The notes under the pieces were generated by a model. It ran no database searches. It was not told where the DNA came from and saw only the letters and a list, made by a program, of their open reading frames with translations. A DNA stretch of 64,000 bases, from positions 811,001 through 875,000 of the forward strand of contig NZ_JACHNC010000001.1 in NCBI RefSeq assembly GCF_014205215.1. Reading direction: 5' to 3'. Position 1 is the stretch's first letter, and each line of letters opens with the position of its first letter. Below are positions 1 to 9,204 of the stretch, piece by piece. The position numbers and the translations under genes were made by a program. This DNA is from Actinoplanes lobatus. Lineage in GTDB: Bacteria > Actinomycetota > Actinomycetes > Mycobacteriales > Micromonosporaceae.

Positions 1-240
1 ACCCCGACCCTCACGCCGCCGGCCGGAAGTCTGGCCGGCCCCGCAGCCGATGAACGGTGCGACCGCTGCAATGCAGCCGGGAAGCTCCGTTTGACCCTGG
101 CGGGTGGTGGAGAGCTGGTGTTCTGCGGCCACCACGCCAACCGGTACGCCGAGGACCTGGTGAAGATCGCGGTGCAGTACGCGGCCGATCCCGAGTTCAC
201 CTGGCGCGGCGCGGACATGATGTCGAACTCCAGCAACTAG
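1..240 (+). CDS. DUF7455 family small protein (5' end cut by window)
   Basis: The gene is already open at base 1 and ends with TAG at 238-240, giving 79 visible residues. Two short cysteine/histidine motifs are visible, CDRCNAAGK and FCGHHANRY, followed by an acidic-aromatic tail ending in MMSNSSN. This is the pattern of the DUF7455 proteins of actinobacteria (about 75-80 residues), often found just upstream of sigB, so only a few residues should be missing. The motifs look like a small metal-binding or zinc-ribbon fold. The function is unknown. The hairpin at 271-306 ends its transcript. Confidence 0.75.
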   Translation, partial: TPTLTPPAGSLAGPAADERCDRCNAAGKLRLTLAGGGELVFCGHHANRYAEDLVKIAVQYAADPEFTWRGADMMSNSSN

Positions 241-270
241 CAGCGGTCCCCCAACCGATACATGTGACGA

Positions 271-306
271 AGAGAGGGCGCTTCCCCTGCAGGGAGCGCC
301 CTCTCT
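271..306. terminator. Bidirectional hairpin terminator
   Basis: A stem pairs 271-285 with 292-306 (one G-U pair) around a 6-base loop. It lies 31 bases after the DUF7455 stop and 13 bases from the stop of the convergent HTH gene, so it can serve both strands. Confidence 0.75.
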
Positions 307-318
307 GCTGTGCCCGGC

Positions 319-543
319 TCAGTGGCCCCAGAGGTCCTCGACGGTGACGCCCAGCACCCGGGCCACCTTGATGGCCAGGTAGACCGAGGGCGCGTAGTCG
401 CCGGTCTCCATCGCGATGACGGTCTGCCGGCTCACCTGGATCTCGGCGGCCATGCCCTGCTGGGTCAGCCCGGCCGCCTTGCGGGCGTCCCGGATCCGGG
501 CGCCGGTCGTGCCGTCGGGCTCGGCGGCCCGCACCGGGGCCAT
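319..543 (-). CDS. XRE-family HTH transcriptional regulator
   Basis: A 74-residue protein that is almost entirely one Cro/CI-type helix-turn-helix. The sequence runs from IRDARKAAGLTQQGMA (helices 1-2) through VSRQTVIAMETGDYAPS (recognition helix) to the conserved LGVTVEDLW end. I chose the ATG at 541-543 because it overlaps the stop of the upstream membrane-protein gene as TGATG, so the two are probably translationally coupled. Small XRE proteins paired with a 4-helix membrane protein are common in actinobacteria and Firmicutes, and they typically repress their own operon. The palindromes at 1058-1076 are the likely operator. No toxin-like partner is visible. Confidence 0.85.
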   Translation of the reverse strand: MAPVRAAEPDGTTGARIRDARKAAGLTQQGMAAEIQVSRQTVIAMETGDYAPSVYLAIKVARVLGVTVEDLWGH

Positions 544-1040
544 CAGTCGTCGTCCCCGGCGAGCAGCGCGTCCCGGCGGCGCACCCGGCGGGTCTGCACG
601 GCCTGGATCACCGCGCCGGCGGCGAGGCCGATGAACGAGCCGACGAGGGCCGAGCGCCAGCTGTCCGACTCCGGGTAGGCGTGGTAGAGGAAACCGATCC
701 CGAAGGCCACGTAGGGGGCGCCCAGCAGGGTCGAGACGATCAGCCGCTTGCGGCTCCACGTGCGTGGGGTGGTGTCGACCCGGCGGCTCTGCACGTAGAT
801 CGAGGCGAAGCCGATCGGGACCAGGAACACCGCCAGCAGGATGAGCAGCGGCCAGGCGACCGGCTCACCGACGGTCCAGACCAGGGCGGTGGCCGCCCAC
901 GGGACGACGATGGCCTGGAGCTGGAAGGAGACGGTGACGGCCTCGTACCACCGCAGGCGCTCGCGCTCGTCACGGCCGTAGAGGTCACCGTCGAAGTCGA
1001 GGTTCCAGCGAACGAATCGATCCATCAGCGTCGTGGTCAT
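543..1040 (-). CDS. Four-helix membrane protein partnered with XRE regulator
   Basis: 165 residues. After a charged N-terminal segment (about 1-30) there are four hydrophobic stretches near residues 38-55, 62-82, 100-120 and 130-148, and an Arg-rich then Asp-rich tail (ending GDDD). I recognise no catalytic motif. Similar proteins are annotated only as DUF2178-like or hypothetical membrane proteins and usually precede a small XRE regulator, as here. Its start lies 18 bases from a strong double palindrome that may overlap the promoter. It could be a membrane sensor for the regulator, but that is inference. Confidence 0.7.
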   Translation of the reverse strand: MTTTLMDRFVRWNLDFDGDLYGRDERERLRWYEAVTVSFQLQAIVVPWAATALVWTVGEPVAWPLLILLAVFLVPIGFASIYVQSRRVDTTPRTWSRKRLIVSTLLGAPYVAFGIGFLYHAYPESDSWRSALVGSFIGLAAGAVIQAVQTRRVRRRDALLAGDDD

Positions 1041-1057
1041 GCATCCATGATGATGTT

Positions 1058-1076
1058 AAGTCGACTTGACGTCAAG
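1058..1076. promoter_or_regulatory. Overlapping palindromes, likely operator of the XRE operon
   Basis: AAGTCGACTT (1058-1067) and CTTGACGTCAAG (1065-1076) are both perfect palindromes and overlap by three bases. They sit 18 bases upstream of the membrane-protein start on the minus strand. The second also contains a TTGACG that could serve as a -35 element for the minus strand. No good -10 is visible. Confidence 0.5.
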
Positions 1077-1087
1077 TTCTCTTTACA

Positions 1088-2890
1088 TCAGAACGTTTGG
1101 ATCGTCGCGATCCGCTCCTCCAGCTGCTCGATCGTGGCCTGCGCGCTGGGCGGCCCGCCGCAGAGCCGGCGAAGCTCCGCGTGGATCTTCCCGTGCGGCA
1201 GGTTGGTCCGGTGGTGATGCGCCGCCACCAGCGTGTTGAGCTGGCGGCGCAGGCTGTTGCGGCGCTCGCCCGCGCTCATCGGCACGATCGGCTCCCGGAC
1301 CGCGGGCTCCTGCTTCCTCGCCTCGTCCGCCTGCCGCCTCGACGCGGCCGCCATCTGCTCCTGCTGCCGCTTGTTCAGCAGGGTGGTCACCTGGTCCGGG
1401 GTGAGCAGGCCGGGCAGCCCCAGATAGTCGGCCTCCTCGGGGGTGCCGGTCCGGGCCGCCATGCCGAACGAGGTGCCGTCGTAGATGACCTGATCCAGCT
1501 CGGCCGTCGCGGACAGCGCCTCGAACTTCTTGTCCAGGTCGCCCAGGGCGTCCTCGGACTTCTGCGCCCGCTCGATCAGCTCGTCGTCCAGGCCGTCCTT
1601 GTCCTTCGGCGCGCCCAGCACGTGGTTGCGCTGCGCCTCCATCTCGCTGGCCAGCCCGAGCAGGTGCGGCACGCTGGGCAGGAAGACGGTGGCGGTCTCA
1701 CCGGGGCGCCGGGACCGGACGAACCGGCCGATCGCCTGGGCGAAGTAGAGCGGGGTGGAGGCGCTCGTCGCGTACACCCCCACGGCCAGGCGGGGGATGT
1801 CGACACCCTCCGACACCATCCGGACCGCGACCATCCAGCGCTTCTCGGACGCGGCGAACTCGGCGATCCGGCCGGAGGCGCCCTCGTCGTCGGAGAGCAC
1901 CACGACGGCCGACTCGCCGGTGAGGTCGTGGAGAAGCTTCGCGTACGCCCGGGCCGACTGCTGGTCGCTGGCGATGACCAGGCCGCCCGCGTCCGGCATG
2001 CCGTGCTCGCGGATCTTCGTGAGCCGGGCGTCGGCGGCCCGCATGACCTGCGGCATCCAGTCGCCCCGGTGGTCCAGGGCGGTACGCCAGGCCTGCGCCA
2101 CCAGGTCCTTGGTCATCGGCTCACCCAGCCGGGCGGCCAGTTCGTCGCCGGCGTTGGTGCGCCAGCGGGTCTCCCCCGAGTACGCCATGAACAGCACCGG
2201 GCGGACGACCTGGTCCCGGAGGGCGTCGGCGTACCCGTACACCGAGTCGGCGTGGGACCGCTGGACACCGTCAGAGCCCCGCTCGTACGACACGAAGGGG
2301 ATCGGGTTCTCGTCGGACCGGAACGGGGTCCCGGTGAGCAGGAGACGCCGTACAGCGGGCTCGAAGGCGTCCTTGACGCCGTCCCCCCAGGTACGCGAGT
2401 CGCCGGCGTGGTGGATCTCGTCCAGGATCACGAACGTGCGCCGGGTGATGGTGCGCCGCTTGTGCACGGCCGGCGCCATGCCCACCTGGGCGTAGGTCAG
2501 GACGGCGCCGTGGAAGTCCCGCGACGAGTGCACGTCCGAGTTGCGGAAGTGCGGGTCCAGCTGGATGCCGACCCGGGCCGCGGCGTGCGCCCACTGCGTC
2601 TTGAGGTGCTCGGTGGGACACACCACGGTGACCGCGTCGCAGGTCCCGTCGACGAGCATCTCGGCCGCGATCCGCAGAGCGAACGTGGTCTTGCCGGCGC
2701 CGGGCGTCGCCACGGCCATGAAGTCCTCGGAACGGCGACGCAGGTACGTCACCATCGCCTTGCGCTGCCAGTCCCGCAGCGGCGGAAAGATCTCCAGGTT
2801 CGGCACAGGCGGGCTCAAGCTGCGGTGATCCCTTCTCCACGGAAAAACCCCCGCGATGAGAGGCGCGGAGGCGGGCTTCAGCATAGCCAC
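1088..2890 (-). CDS. DEAD/DEAH-box superfamily 2 helicase
   Basis: 600 residues as drawn. The superfamily 2 motifs are in order: Q-like WQRKAM, Walker A ATPGAGKTT (about 61-69), DEIH box (about 157), motif III TGTPFRSD, motif V VSEGVDIP and motif VI QAIGRFVRS. The last 200 residues are charged and helical with no further domain I can name. This is the standalone actinobacterial DEAD/DEAH helicase often annotated only as 'ATP-dependent helicase'. Its substrate is unknown. The GTG start at 2890 lacks a clear Shine-Dalgarno. A TTG at 2818 preceded by GAAGGGAT would give 576 residues and fits the start of conserved sequence (LEIFPPLRDWQ) better. Confidence 0.85.
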   Translation of the reverse strand: MAMLKPASAPLIAGVFPWRRDHRSLSPPVPNLEIFPPLRDWQRKAMVTYLRRRSEDFMAVATPGAGKTTFALRIAAEMLVDGTCDAVTVVCPTEHLKTQWAHAAARVGIQLDPHFRNSDVHSSRDFHGAVLTYAQVGMAPAVHKRRTITRRTFVILDEIHHAGDSRTWGDGVKDAFEPAVRRLLLTGTPFRSDENPIPFVSYERGSDGVQRSHADSVYGYADALRDQVVRPVLFMAYSGETRWRTNAGDELAARLGEPMTKDLVAQAWRTALDHRGDWMPQVMRAADARLTKIREHGMPDAGGLVIASDQQSARAYAKLLHDLTGESAVVVLSDDEGASGRIAEFAASEKRWMVAVRMVSEGVDIPRLAVGVYATSASTPLYFAQAIGRFVRSRRPGETATVFLPSVPHLLGLASEMEAQRNHVLGAPKDKDGLDDELIERAQKSEDALGDLDKKFEALSATAELDQVIYDGTSFGMAARTGTPEEADYLGLPGLLTPDQVTTLLNKRQQEQMAAASRRQADEARKQEPAVREPIVPMSAGERRNSLRRQLNTLVAAHHHRTNLPHGKIHAELRRLCGGPPSAQATIEQLEERIATIQTF

Positions 2891-2909
2891 GTGAGGTTGC
2901 GGAGCGGGT

Positions 2910-3524
2910 CTACGGCACCGCCACCGGAGCCGACCAGCGGCGGCGGAGGGCGAGCAGCCGGACGCCCGTCATCAGGGCCGCGGAGGCGGCCAGCGGCAGC
3001 AGACCGGTGAGCTGGAACCGGTGCAGGACAGCGACCAGCACGGCGCCGCCGAGCGCGACCACCGCGTAGATCTCTCGTTGCAGGACCGCCGGGATCTCCC
3101 CGGTGAGCAGGTCGCGGGTCAGGCCTCCGCCGATCGCTGTGAGCATCCCCACGAGACAGGCGCCGACCTCCGGAACGCCGGCGTCGAGCGCCTTGAGCGT
3201 GCCGGTTACGGTGAAGAGGCCCATGCCGGCCGCGTCCAGCGCCAGCACGGTTCGCCGGACCCGGTGCAGCGCCGGGTACAGCCAGAAGACCGCGACCGAG
3301 GCGGCCACCGCGGTCACCGCGTAGCGCCAGTCGGCGAACGCCAGCGGGGGCGCAGCGCCGATGACCAGGTCGCGCAGAATGCCACCACCGAGCGCGGCCG
3401 CGAAGCCGACGAACGCGACACCGAACAGGTCGAGTCGTTTCGCGACGCCGGCCGAGGCGCCCGAGGCGGCGAACACCGCCACACCGATCAGATCCGCGAC
3501 GAGCAGCGCATATCCGCCCGTCAC
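2910..3524 (-). CDS. TRIC-type (YicG/UPF0126) cation channel family membrane protein
   Basis: 204 residues, nearly all hydrophobic, with about seven membrane segments. It contains the internal duplication of the prokaryotic TRIC family, each half carrying the glycine-rich kink signature GGG..RDL (LGGGILRDLVIG and IGGGLTRDLLTG). Characterised relatives form trimeric monovalent cation channels; the role in actinobacteria is not established. It ends 20 bases before the helicase start and may share its transcript. Confidence 0.85.
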   Translation of the reverse strand: MTGGYALLVADLIGVAVFAASGASAGVAKRLDLFGVAFVGFAAALGGGILRDLVIGAAPPLAFADWRYAVTAVAASVAVFWLYPALHRVRRTVLALDAAGMGLFTVTGTLKALDAGVPEVGACLVGMLTAIGGGLTRDLLTGEIPAVLQREIYAVVALGGAVLVAVLHRFQLTGLLPLAASAALMTGVRLLALRRRWSAPVAVP

Positions 3525-3531
3525 GCCCGGA

Positions 3532-3750
3532 TCAGGCCTTCATGGATTCGTAGATCTCCTTGCACTGGGGGCAGACGGGCGACCCCGGCTTCGGCGACTT
3601 GGTCACCGGGAAGGTCTCACCGCAGAGAGCCACCACGTAGGTGCCCATGACCGCGCTCTCGGCGATCTTCTCTTTGCGGACGTAATGGAACATCTCCGGC
3701 CCGGTGTCGGCGTCACGGGTCTCCGGACGCTCCAGGATCTGGGTGCTCAC
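3532..3750 (-). CDS. DUF3039 family protein
   Basis: 72 residues, matching the DUF3039 family found across actinobacteria near sigB/ideR. The core FHYVRKEKI...ALCGETFPV followed by CPQCKEIYE provides one cysteine and a CxxC pair, so a small zinc-binding fold is likely. The function is unknown. Start is GTG with AGGGCAGAT upstream. It lies 8 bases beyond the TRIC gene start on the same strand. Confidence 0.85.
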   Translation of the reverse strand: MSTQILERPETRDADTGPEMFHYVRKEKIAESAVMGTYVVALCGETFPVTKSPKPGSPVCPQCKEIYESMKA

Positions 3751-3859
3751 GGTTATCTGCCCTTCGGGAAATCAGCAAAGCCTCAGCGGCCAAGTCTGAC
3801 ACCTCACGCCTGGTCGGTCCAACGACAACGCAGGGGGTCCGGCCCGTACGGTAACCAGC

Positions 3860-4813
3860 GTGACGACTGACTTCGCGATTCGATACGGCGAGCATGTGAC
3901 CCGTGCCCGCCGGGACGGCCGGCCGGTGGTGGCGCTCGAGAGCACGATCATCTCGCACGGCCTGCCGCACCCCGACAACATCCGGGTGGCCCGGGAGATC
4001 GAGCAGGCCGTCCGCGACAACGGCGCGGTCCCGGCCACCATCGGCATGATCGGCGGCGAGGTGGTCGTCGGGCTGGAGGACGACCAGGTCGAGCGGCTCG
4101 CGTCGGCCGAGTCGGTGGCCAAGCTCTCGGTGCGGGACCTGGCCATCGCGGCGGCCCGGCGCGCCGACGGGGCGACCACGGTGGCGGCCACCAGCGCGAT
4201 CGCCGCCGCCGCGGGCATCGGGGTGTTCGCCACCGGCGGTCTCGGCGGGGTGCACCGCGAGGCGAACGTCACGTACGACGAGTCGGCCGACCTCACGGCG
4301 CTGGCCCGAACCCCCATCGTGGTGGTCTGCGCCGGGGTGAAGTCGATCCTCGACGTGGGCGCCACCCTGGAGCGGCTGGAGACGCTGGGCGTGTCGGTGG
4401 CCGGTTTCCGGACCCGGCGCTTCCCCGGCTTCTTCATCACCGACGGCGGCTTCGACCTGGACTGGCAGCTGGACTCGCCGGAGCAGGTGGCCGACTTCAT
4501 CCGGGCCCGTGCCGTGCAGGGCGTCTCCGAGGGGGCGCTGGTGCTGGCCAACCCGCTGCCCACCGACGAGCAGCTGGACCCGGCACTGCACGACCGGACC
4601 CTGGCGACCGGGCTGAACCTGCTCGCCGAGCAGAACATCATCGGCAAGGCGGTCACGCCGTTCCTGCTCGGCCACTTCCACTCCAGCACCGAGGGGAAGA
4701 GCCTGGCGGTCAACATCCGGATCATCCTGCGCAACGCCGCGCTGGCCGCGAAGATCGCGGTGGCCACCAGCAGCGGGTCGTCCGCGCCGGTCGGATTCGC
4801 CGTCCCGGCGTGA
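3860..4813 (+). CDS. psuG: Pseudouridine-5'-phosphate glycosidase
   Basis: 317 residues, the normal family length. PsuG splits pseudouridine 5'-phosphate into uracil and ribose 5-phosphate in the cytoplasm, the second step of pseudouridine catabolism. Family landmarks are present: the LESTIISHG segment with the catalytic glutamate, a lysine in AKLSVRDLA, GVHREANVTYD, and AGVKSILD with the Schiff-base lysine. The C-terminal NIIGKAVTPFLL and ANPLP motifs also fit. Its TGA overlaps the GTG of the following kinase gene, so the two steps are encoded as a coupled pair. Confidence 0.93.
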   Translation: MTTDFAIRYGEHVTRARRDGRPVVALESTIISHGLPHPDNIRVAREIEQAVRDNGAVPATIGMIGGEVVVGLEDDQVERLASAESVAKLSVRDLAIAAARRADGATTVAATSAIAAAAGIGVFATGGLGGVHREANVTYDESADLTALARTPIVVVCAGVKSILDVGATLERLETLGVSVAGFRTRRFPGFFITDGGFDLDWQLDSPEQVADFIRARAVQGVSEGALVLANPLPTDEQLDPALHDRTLATGLNLLAEQNIIGKAVTPFLLGHFHSSTEGKSLAVNIRIILRNAALAAKIAVATSSGSSAPVGFAVPA

Positions 4814-5697
4814 CCATGATCCTCGTCGTCGGCGACCTGGTCACCGACGTCCTGGTCGAGCACCGTGGGCCGATCCAGCCCGGCTCGGACACGGACGCGG
4901 TGATCCGGGTCGCCGGTGGCGGCCAGGGCGCGAACACGGCCGCCTGGCTGGCCCACGCCGGCCGGGTGGTCACCCTGGTCGCGGCGGTCGGCGACGACCG
5001 GCCCGGCCGGGACCGGGTCGCCGAGCTGGAGGCGGGCGGGGTGCGGTGCGCGGTCCGGATCGCGGACGCCGCCACCGGCAGCGTGGTGGTGCTCACCGGC
5101 GCCGCGGAACGCACCATGATCACCGATCGCGGCGCGTCGCTGCTGCTCGACCCGGACCACGTCACCGCGGTGGTCTCGGCCGCGCCGGCCGGCGGGCACC
5201 TGCATCTCTCCGGCTATCCCCTGCTGCACGCCGGGTCGCGCCCGGCCGGCCTCGCGGCACTGACGGCCGCGGCCTCGAGAGGACTCACGGTGAGCGTCGA
5301 CGCGGCCTCGGCGGCCCCGTTGCGCGCCGTCGGGGCCGAGGCCTTCCTGGATTGGGTACGGGGAGCCGACCTGCTCCTGTGCAACGCCGACGAGGCCGAC
5401 GTGCTGGCCGGACCGGGCACGCCCGCCGAGCAGGCGGAACGGCTCGCCGGACGGGTCCGCAACGTGGTGGTGAAACAGGGTGCGGGCGGGGCGCTCTGGC
5501 ACGGCCCGGACGGGGTCGCGACGGTGGCGGCGGAGTCGGTGCCGGTGAAGGACCCGACCGGGGCGGGTGACGCCTTCGCGGCCGGGCTGCTCGCGGCGTG
5601 GTGCTCCGGGGCCGATCCGGAGGCGGCGCTGCGGGCCGGCAACACGCTCGGGGCCACCGCGGTCTCGACCGTCGGCGGGCGCCCATCGCCCCGCTGA
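4810..5697 (+). CDS. psuK: PfkB-family sugar kinase, probable pseudouridine kinase
   Basis: 295 residues. It has the ribokinase fold with the N-terminal GGGQGANTAAWLA substrate/lid motif and the C-terminal signature DPTGAGDAF containing the catalytic aspartate. Context makes pseudouridine the likely substrate: it overlaps psuG by four bases (GTGA), so the kinase would make pseudouridine 5'-phosphate for PsuG. The family alone does not fix the substrate; ribokinase activity cannot be excluded. The start may be GTG at 4810 or ATG at 4816. It converges on the DUF3099 gene with a two-base gap. Confidence 0.85.
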   Translation: MTMILVVGDLVTDVLVEHRGPIQPGSDTDAVIRVAGGGQGANTAAWLAHAGRVVTLVAAVGDDRPGRDRVAELEAGGVRCAVRIADAATGSVVVLTGAAERTMITDRGASLLLDPDHVTAVVSAAPAGGHLHLSGYPLLHAGSRPAGLAALTAAASRGLTVSVDAASAAPLRAVGAEAFLDWVRGADLLLCNADEADVLAGPGTPAEQAERLAGRVRNVVVKQGAGGALWHGPDGVATVAAESVPVKDPTGAGDAFAAGLLAAWCSGADPEAALRAGNTLGATAVSTVGGRPSPR

Positions 5698-5699
5698 GA

Positions 5700-6080
5700 T
5701 CAGTCGGGGCGGCCTCGCGCCTCGTCGACCACCTCGGCGTCGATGGTGATGTGGTCCGGCTCGGGGGCCGGCTGGGTCAGGGCACGCCGGGTGTCCTCCC
5801 GGGCGGCCGCGTCGGCGGCCCGCTCGGCCTTGGTCTTGGGCGGCCGGTCGTTCGCGATCAGCACCGCCATCCAGGGGAGGAGGACCATGCCGAGCGCGCA
5901 GAGGGCCAGCCACAGCGGGAGCAACGGGGCCCGGGCGCTGATCAGGATCGCTCCCAGGATCAGGCATCCGGCCCGCACCGACATCATCGTGACGTAGCGG
6001 ATCTGCCGGCGGCGGAGCTGGTCCTCCTGGCTGGTGGCGGCGTCGGTGATCAACACCGGGCGCTCCGGGTGTCTCTTCAC
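5700..6080 (-). CDS. DUF3099 family membrane protein
   Basis: 126 residues with the typical DUF3099 opening PVLITDAATS near residue 8, an Arg-rich RRRQIRYV segment, then two membrane helices (about 33-50 and 55-75). The tail is acidic and cytoplasmic. DUF3099 proteins are actinobacterial, of unknown function, and regularly occur in the sigB neighbourhood. Start is GTG. Confidence 0.85.
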   Translation of the reverse strand: MKRHPERPVLITDAATSQEDQLRRRQIRYVTMMSVRAGCLILGAILISARAPLLPLWLALCALGMVLLPWMAVLIANDRPPKTKAERAADAAAREDTRRALTQPAPEPDHITIDAEVVDEARGRPD

Positions 6081-6147
6081 GCGAGCTCTCCGATCGACCC
6101 CGCCATCCTTGCACCGGACGGGCCGTCCCGCCCACCGGGTCGGGACC

Positions 6148-6735
6148 TCAGGCCTCCTTGGCCGCTTTCGCCTCGGCCTTGGCCTGCTTCTTGTAGGCGC
6201 GCACCCGGGCCAGCGAATCGGCGTCGACGATGTCGGCCACCGACCGGTACGACCCCTCCTCGCCGTAGCCGCCGGCCGCCTCCCGCCAGCCCTCCGGCCG
6301 CACGTCGTAGAGCTTGCCGAGCAGCGCCACGAAGATCTGCGCCTTCTGCTTCCCGAAGCCGGGCAGGGCGAGGATCCGGCGGTACAGCTCGGCGCCGGTC
6401 TTCGCGTCGCGCCACAGGTTCGCGGGGTCGCCGTCGTACCGGTCGGCGATGATCCGGCACACCTCCTGGGACCGCACCGCCATCGCCTTGGGGAAGCGGT
6501 GCAGCGCCGGCGGCTCGGCGAAGATCGCGATCAGCCGCTCGGAGTCGAAGTCGGCGATCTCGGTGGCGGTCGGCTCGTGCCCGAGCCGCTGCGCCAGCAC
6601 CCACGGCGAGGTGAACGCCTTCTCCAGGGTGATCTGCTGGTCCAGCACGATGCCCAGGGTCACGGCGAGCGGGTCGCGGTTGAGAAGGTCGTTGGCTTCG
6701 GCCGGCACCGGCAGGGAGAACGTCACGACAATCAT
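6148..6735 (-). CDS. HhH-GPD-type base excision repair protein
   Basis: 195 residues from the ATG at 6733-6735 (MIVVTFSLP). The family is a single-domain helix-hairpin-helix glycosylase-like protein. The segment [13 protein letters not shown] corresponds to the conserved 'QQ...A' region of the GPD superfamily, and [12 protein letters not shown] is the helix-hairpin-helix that binds the DNA backbone. The tail is Lys/Ala-rich ([12 protein letters not shown]). Actinobacterial members are annotated as base-excision repair proteins without a defined substrate. The start lies 34 bases from the divergent dtd start, so both promoters share a short region. Confidence 0.85.
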   Translation of the reverse strand: MIVVTFSLPVPAEANDLLNRDPLAVTLGIVLDQQITLEKAFTSPWVLAQRLGHEPTATEIADFDSERLIAIFAEPPALHRFPKAMAVRSQEVCRIIADRYDGDPANLWRDAKTGAELYRRILALPGFGKQKAQIFVALLGKLYDVRPEGWREAAGGYGEEGSYRSVADIVDADSLARVRAYKKQAKAEAKAAKEA

Positions 6736-6769
6736 GATGGCAGGTCGGGCTGCGGTACCGTCCACGGTC

Positions 6770-7189
6770 ATGCGCGCAGTGGTACAGACCGTGAGCCGGG
6801 CGAGCGTGACGGTCGACGACGAGGTGGTCGGCAAGATCGAGGACGGTCTGCTGGTCCTGGTCGGGGTCACCCACGACGACACCGCGGCCAAGGCCGCCGA
6901 ACTGGCCCGCAAGACCTGGGAGCTGCGGGTGCTGGACGACCGGTCGGCCGCGGACCACAACGCGCCGATCCTGGTGGTCAGCCAGTTCACCCTCTACGGC
7001 GACGCCCGCAAGGGGCGCCGCCCGAGCTGGAGCGCGGCCGCGCCGGCCGAGACCGCCGAGCCGCTCGTCGAGGAGTACGTGACAGCACTGCGCGCCCGGG
7101 GAGCGACGGTAGAGACCGGTCGCTTCCGGGCGCACATGCTGGTGGAAAGCGTGAACGTGGGACCCTGCACGGTCCTGCTCGAGCTCTAG
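6770..7189 (+). CDS. dtd: D-aminoacyl-tRNA deacylase
   Basis: 139 residues, close to the usual 141-150. The enzyme hydrolyses D-amino acids (and glycine mis-attached to tRNA-Ala) from tRNA using backbone chemistry. The two active-site segments are present: [16 protein letters not shown] and [10 protein letters not shown], the cross-subunit Gly-Pro motif (most relatives have GPVT; here GPCT). It begins [15 protein letters not shown] as in other family members. Its stop and the stop of the convergent spo0M gene share one CTAG at 7186-7189. Confidence 0.95.
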   Translation: MRAVVQTVSRASVTVDDEVVGKIEDGLLVLVGVTHDDTAAKAAELARKTWELRVLDDRSAADHNAPILVVSQFTLYGDARKGRRPSWSAAAPAETAEPLVEEYVTALRARGATVETGRFRAHMLVESVNVGPCTVLLEL

Positions 7190-7974
7190 AAGAACAGCCC
7201 CCGGCGGGACGCCGACTGGCGCAGCCACTGGTCCAGACGCGACACCCAGTCCACCTGGTCGGCGGTGGCGTAGTCGACGTCGAAGCTGCCGAACGCGTCG
7301 TGCCCCTCGGTGAAGACGCCGCCGCGCTTGTCCAGCTCCAGCACCACCTGGAGCTTCTGCGGGGTGGGCAGGAAGGTCAGCTCCAGCTGGTTGATGCCGC
7401 TCGCGTACTGCGGCGGCGGGTAGAACTCGATCTCCTGGTAGAACGGCAGGTGCTGCTCCACCCCGTAGACCCGGCCCTGCTCCACGTCGGCCTTGCTGAA
7501 CCGGAAACCGATCTGGAGCAGCGCGTTCAGGATGCGCTCCTGGGCCGGCAGCGGGTGCACGGCGACCGTGTCGAGATCCGACTTGTCGACGGCACGGGCC
7601 ACCTCCAGCTCCGTGGCGAGACCCATCGTCATGCCGTGCAGATGCTGCCCGTACACCTCGGTGATCGGGGTCTGCCACGGCACCTCGAACCGGAACGGCA
7701 CGTCGTGACGGACGCCCGGCTCCAGCTTGAACGAACCGGTCAGCCGCTGCCGCTGGAACTCCTGGTTCGACTGGTACTCACTGTCGCCGCTCTCCACCTC
7801 GACCCGGGTGGTGAGGGCGACGGCCACGTACTCGATATCCACCGCGTGGTCACCGCCGACCACGTGGACGTGCCCCTCGAGGAAGCCGCCCGGATAGGTG
7901 TTGGGGTTGGTCAGCACGGTGTCGACCGACGGCCCACCGACGCCGAGCGCTTGCAACATCTTCTTGAAGACCAC
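7186..7974 (-). CDS. Sporulation-control protein Spo0M (arrestin-like)
   Basis: 262 residues. The N-terminal two thirds form the Spo0M/arrestin-type beta-sandwich: [21 protein letters not shown] at the start, then [15 protein letters not shown] and the conserved [13 protein letters not shown]. The C-terminal third is an actinobacterial extension ending RRGLFF. Bacillus Spo0M affects sporulation and cytoskeleton-linked functions; in actinobacteria the role is not settled. Presence fits a sporulating host. It converges with dtd through a shared CTAG stop. Confidence 0.9.
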   Translation of the reverse strand: MVFKKMLQALGVGGPSVDTVLTNPNTYPGGFLEGHVHVVGGDHAVDIEYVAVALTTRVEVESGDSEYQSNQEFQRQRLTGSFKLEPGVRHDVPFRFEVPWQTPITEVYGQHLHGMTMGLATELEVARAVDKSDLDTVAVHPLPAQERILNALLQIGFRFSKADVEQGRVYGVEQHLPFYQEIEFYPPPQYASGINQLELTFLPTPQKLQVVLELDKRGGVFTEGHDAFGSFDVDYATADQVDWVSRLDQWLRQSASRRGLFF

Positions 7975-8051
7975 GCAGATCCCCTCCTAGGGCCAAGCAC
8001 ATTATCGGCCAGCGGCAAGTGTCCCGGTGCCTCGAACGCCCGGTTGTCGGT

Positions 8052-8080
8052 TTGACGACCACAGGCTTCTCCCCGATTCA
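8052..8080 (+). promoter_or_regulatory. Candidate promoter upstream of the sigma factor gene
   Basis: TTGACG at 8052-8057, a 17-base spacer and GATTCA at 8075-8080 resemble a housekeeping-type promoter. It would leave a leader of roughly 110 bases before the GTG. The -10 is only a partial match. Confidence 0.3.
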
Positions 8081-8196
8081 TGCCACCTGGACGCTGGCCT
8101 CACCTCCGCTTAACGCGCCTCGGACGAAGCTAGCCCTCACACCGGCACGCAGCGGCTGGTTCGCACGAGACGTTATCGCGGGGGAGGGGACTCAAA

Positions 8197-9200
<1,004 letters not shown>

Positions 9201-9204
9201 CCCC

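Noticed and set aside
319..1040. XRE/membrane pair as a toxin-antitoxin system
   Set aside because: The partner is a four-helix membrane protein without toxin features, and the order (regulator last) fits a sensor-regulator pair better.
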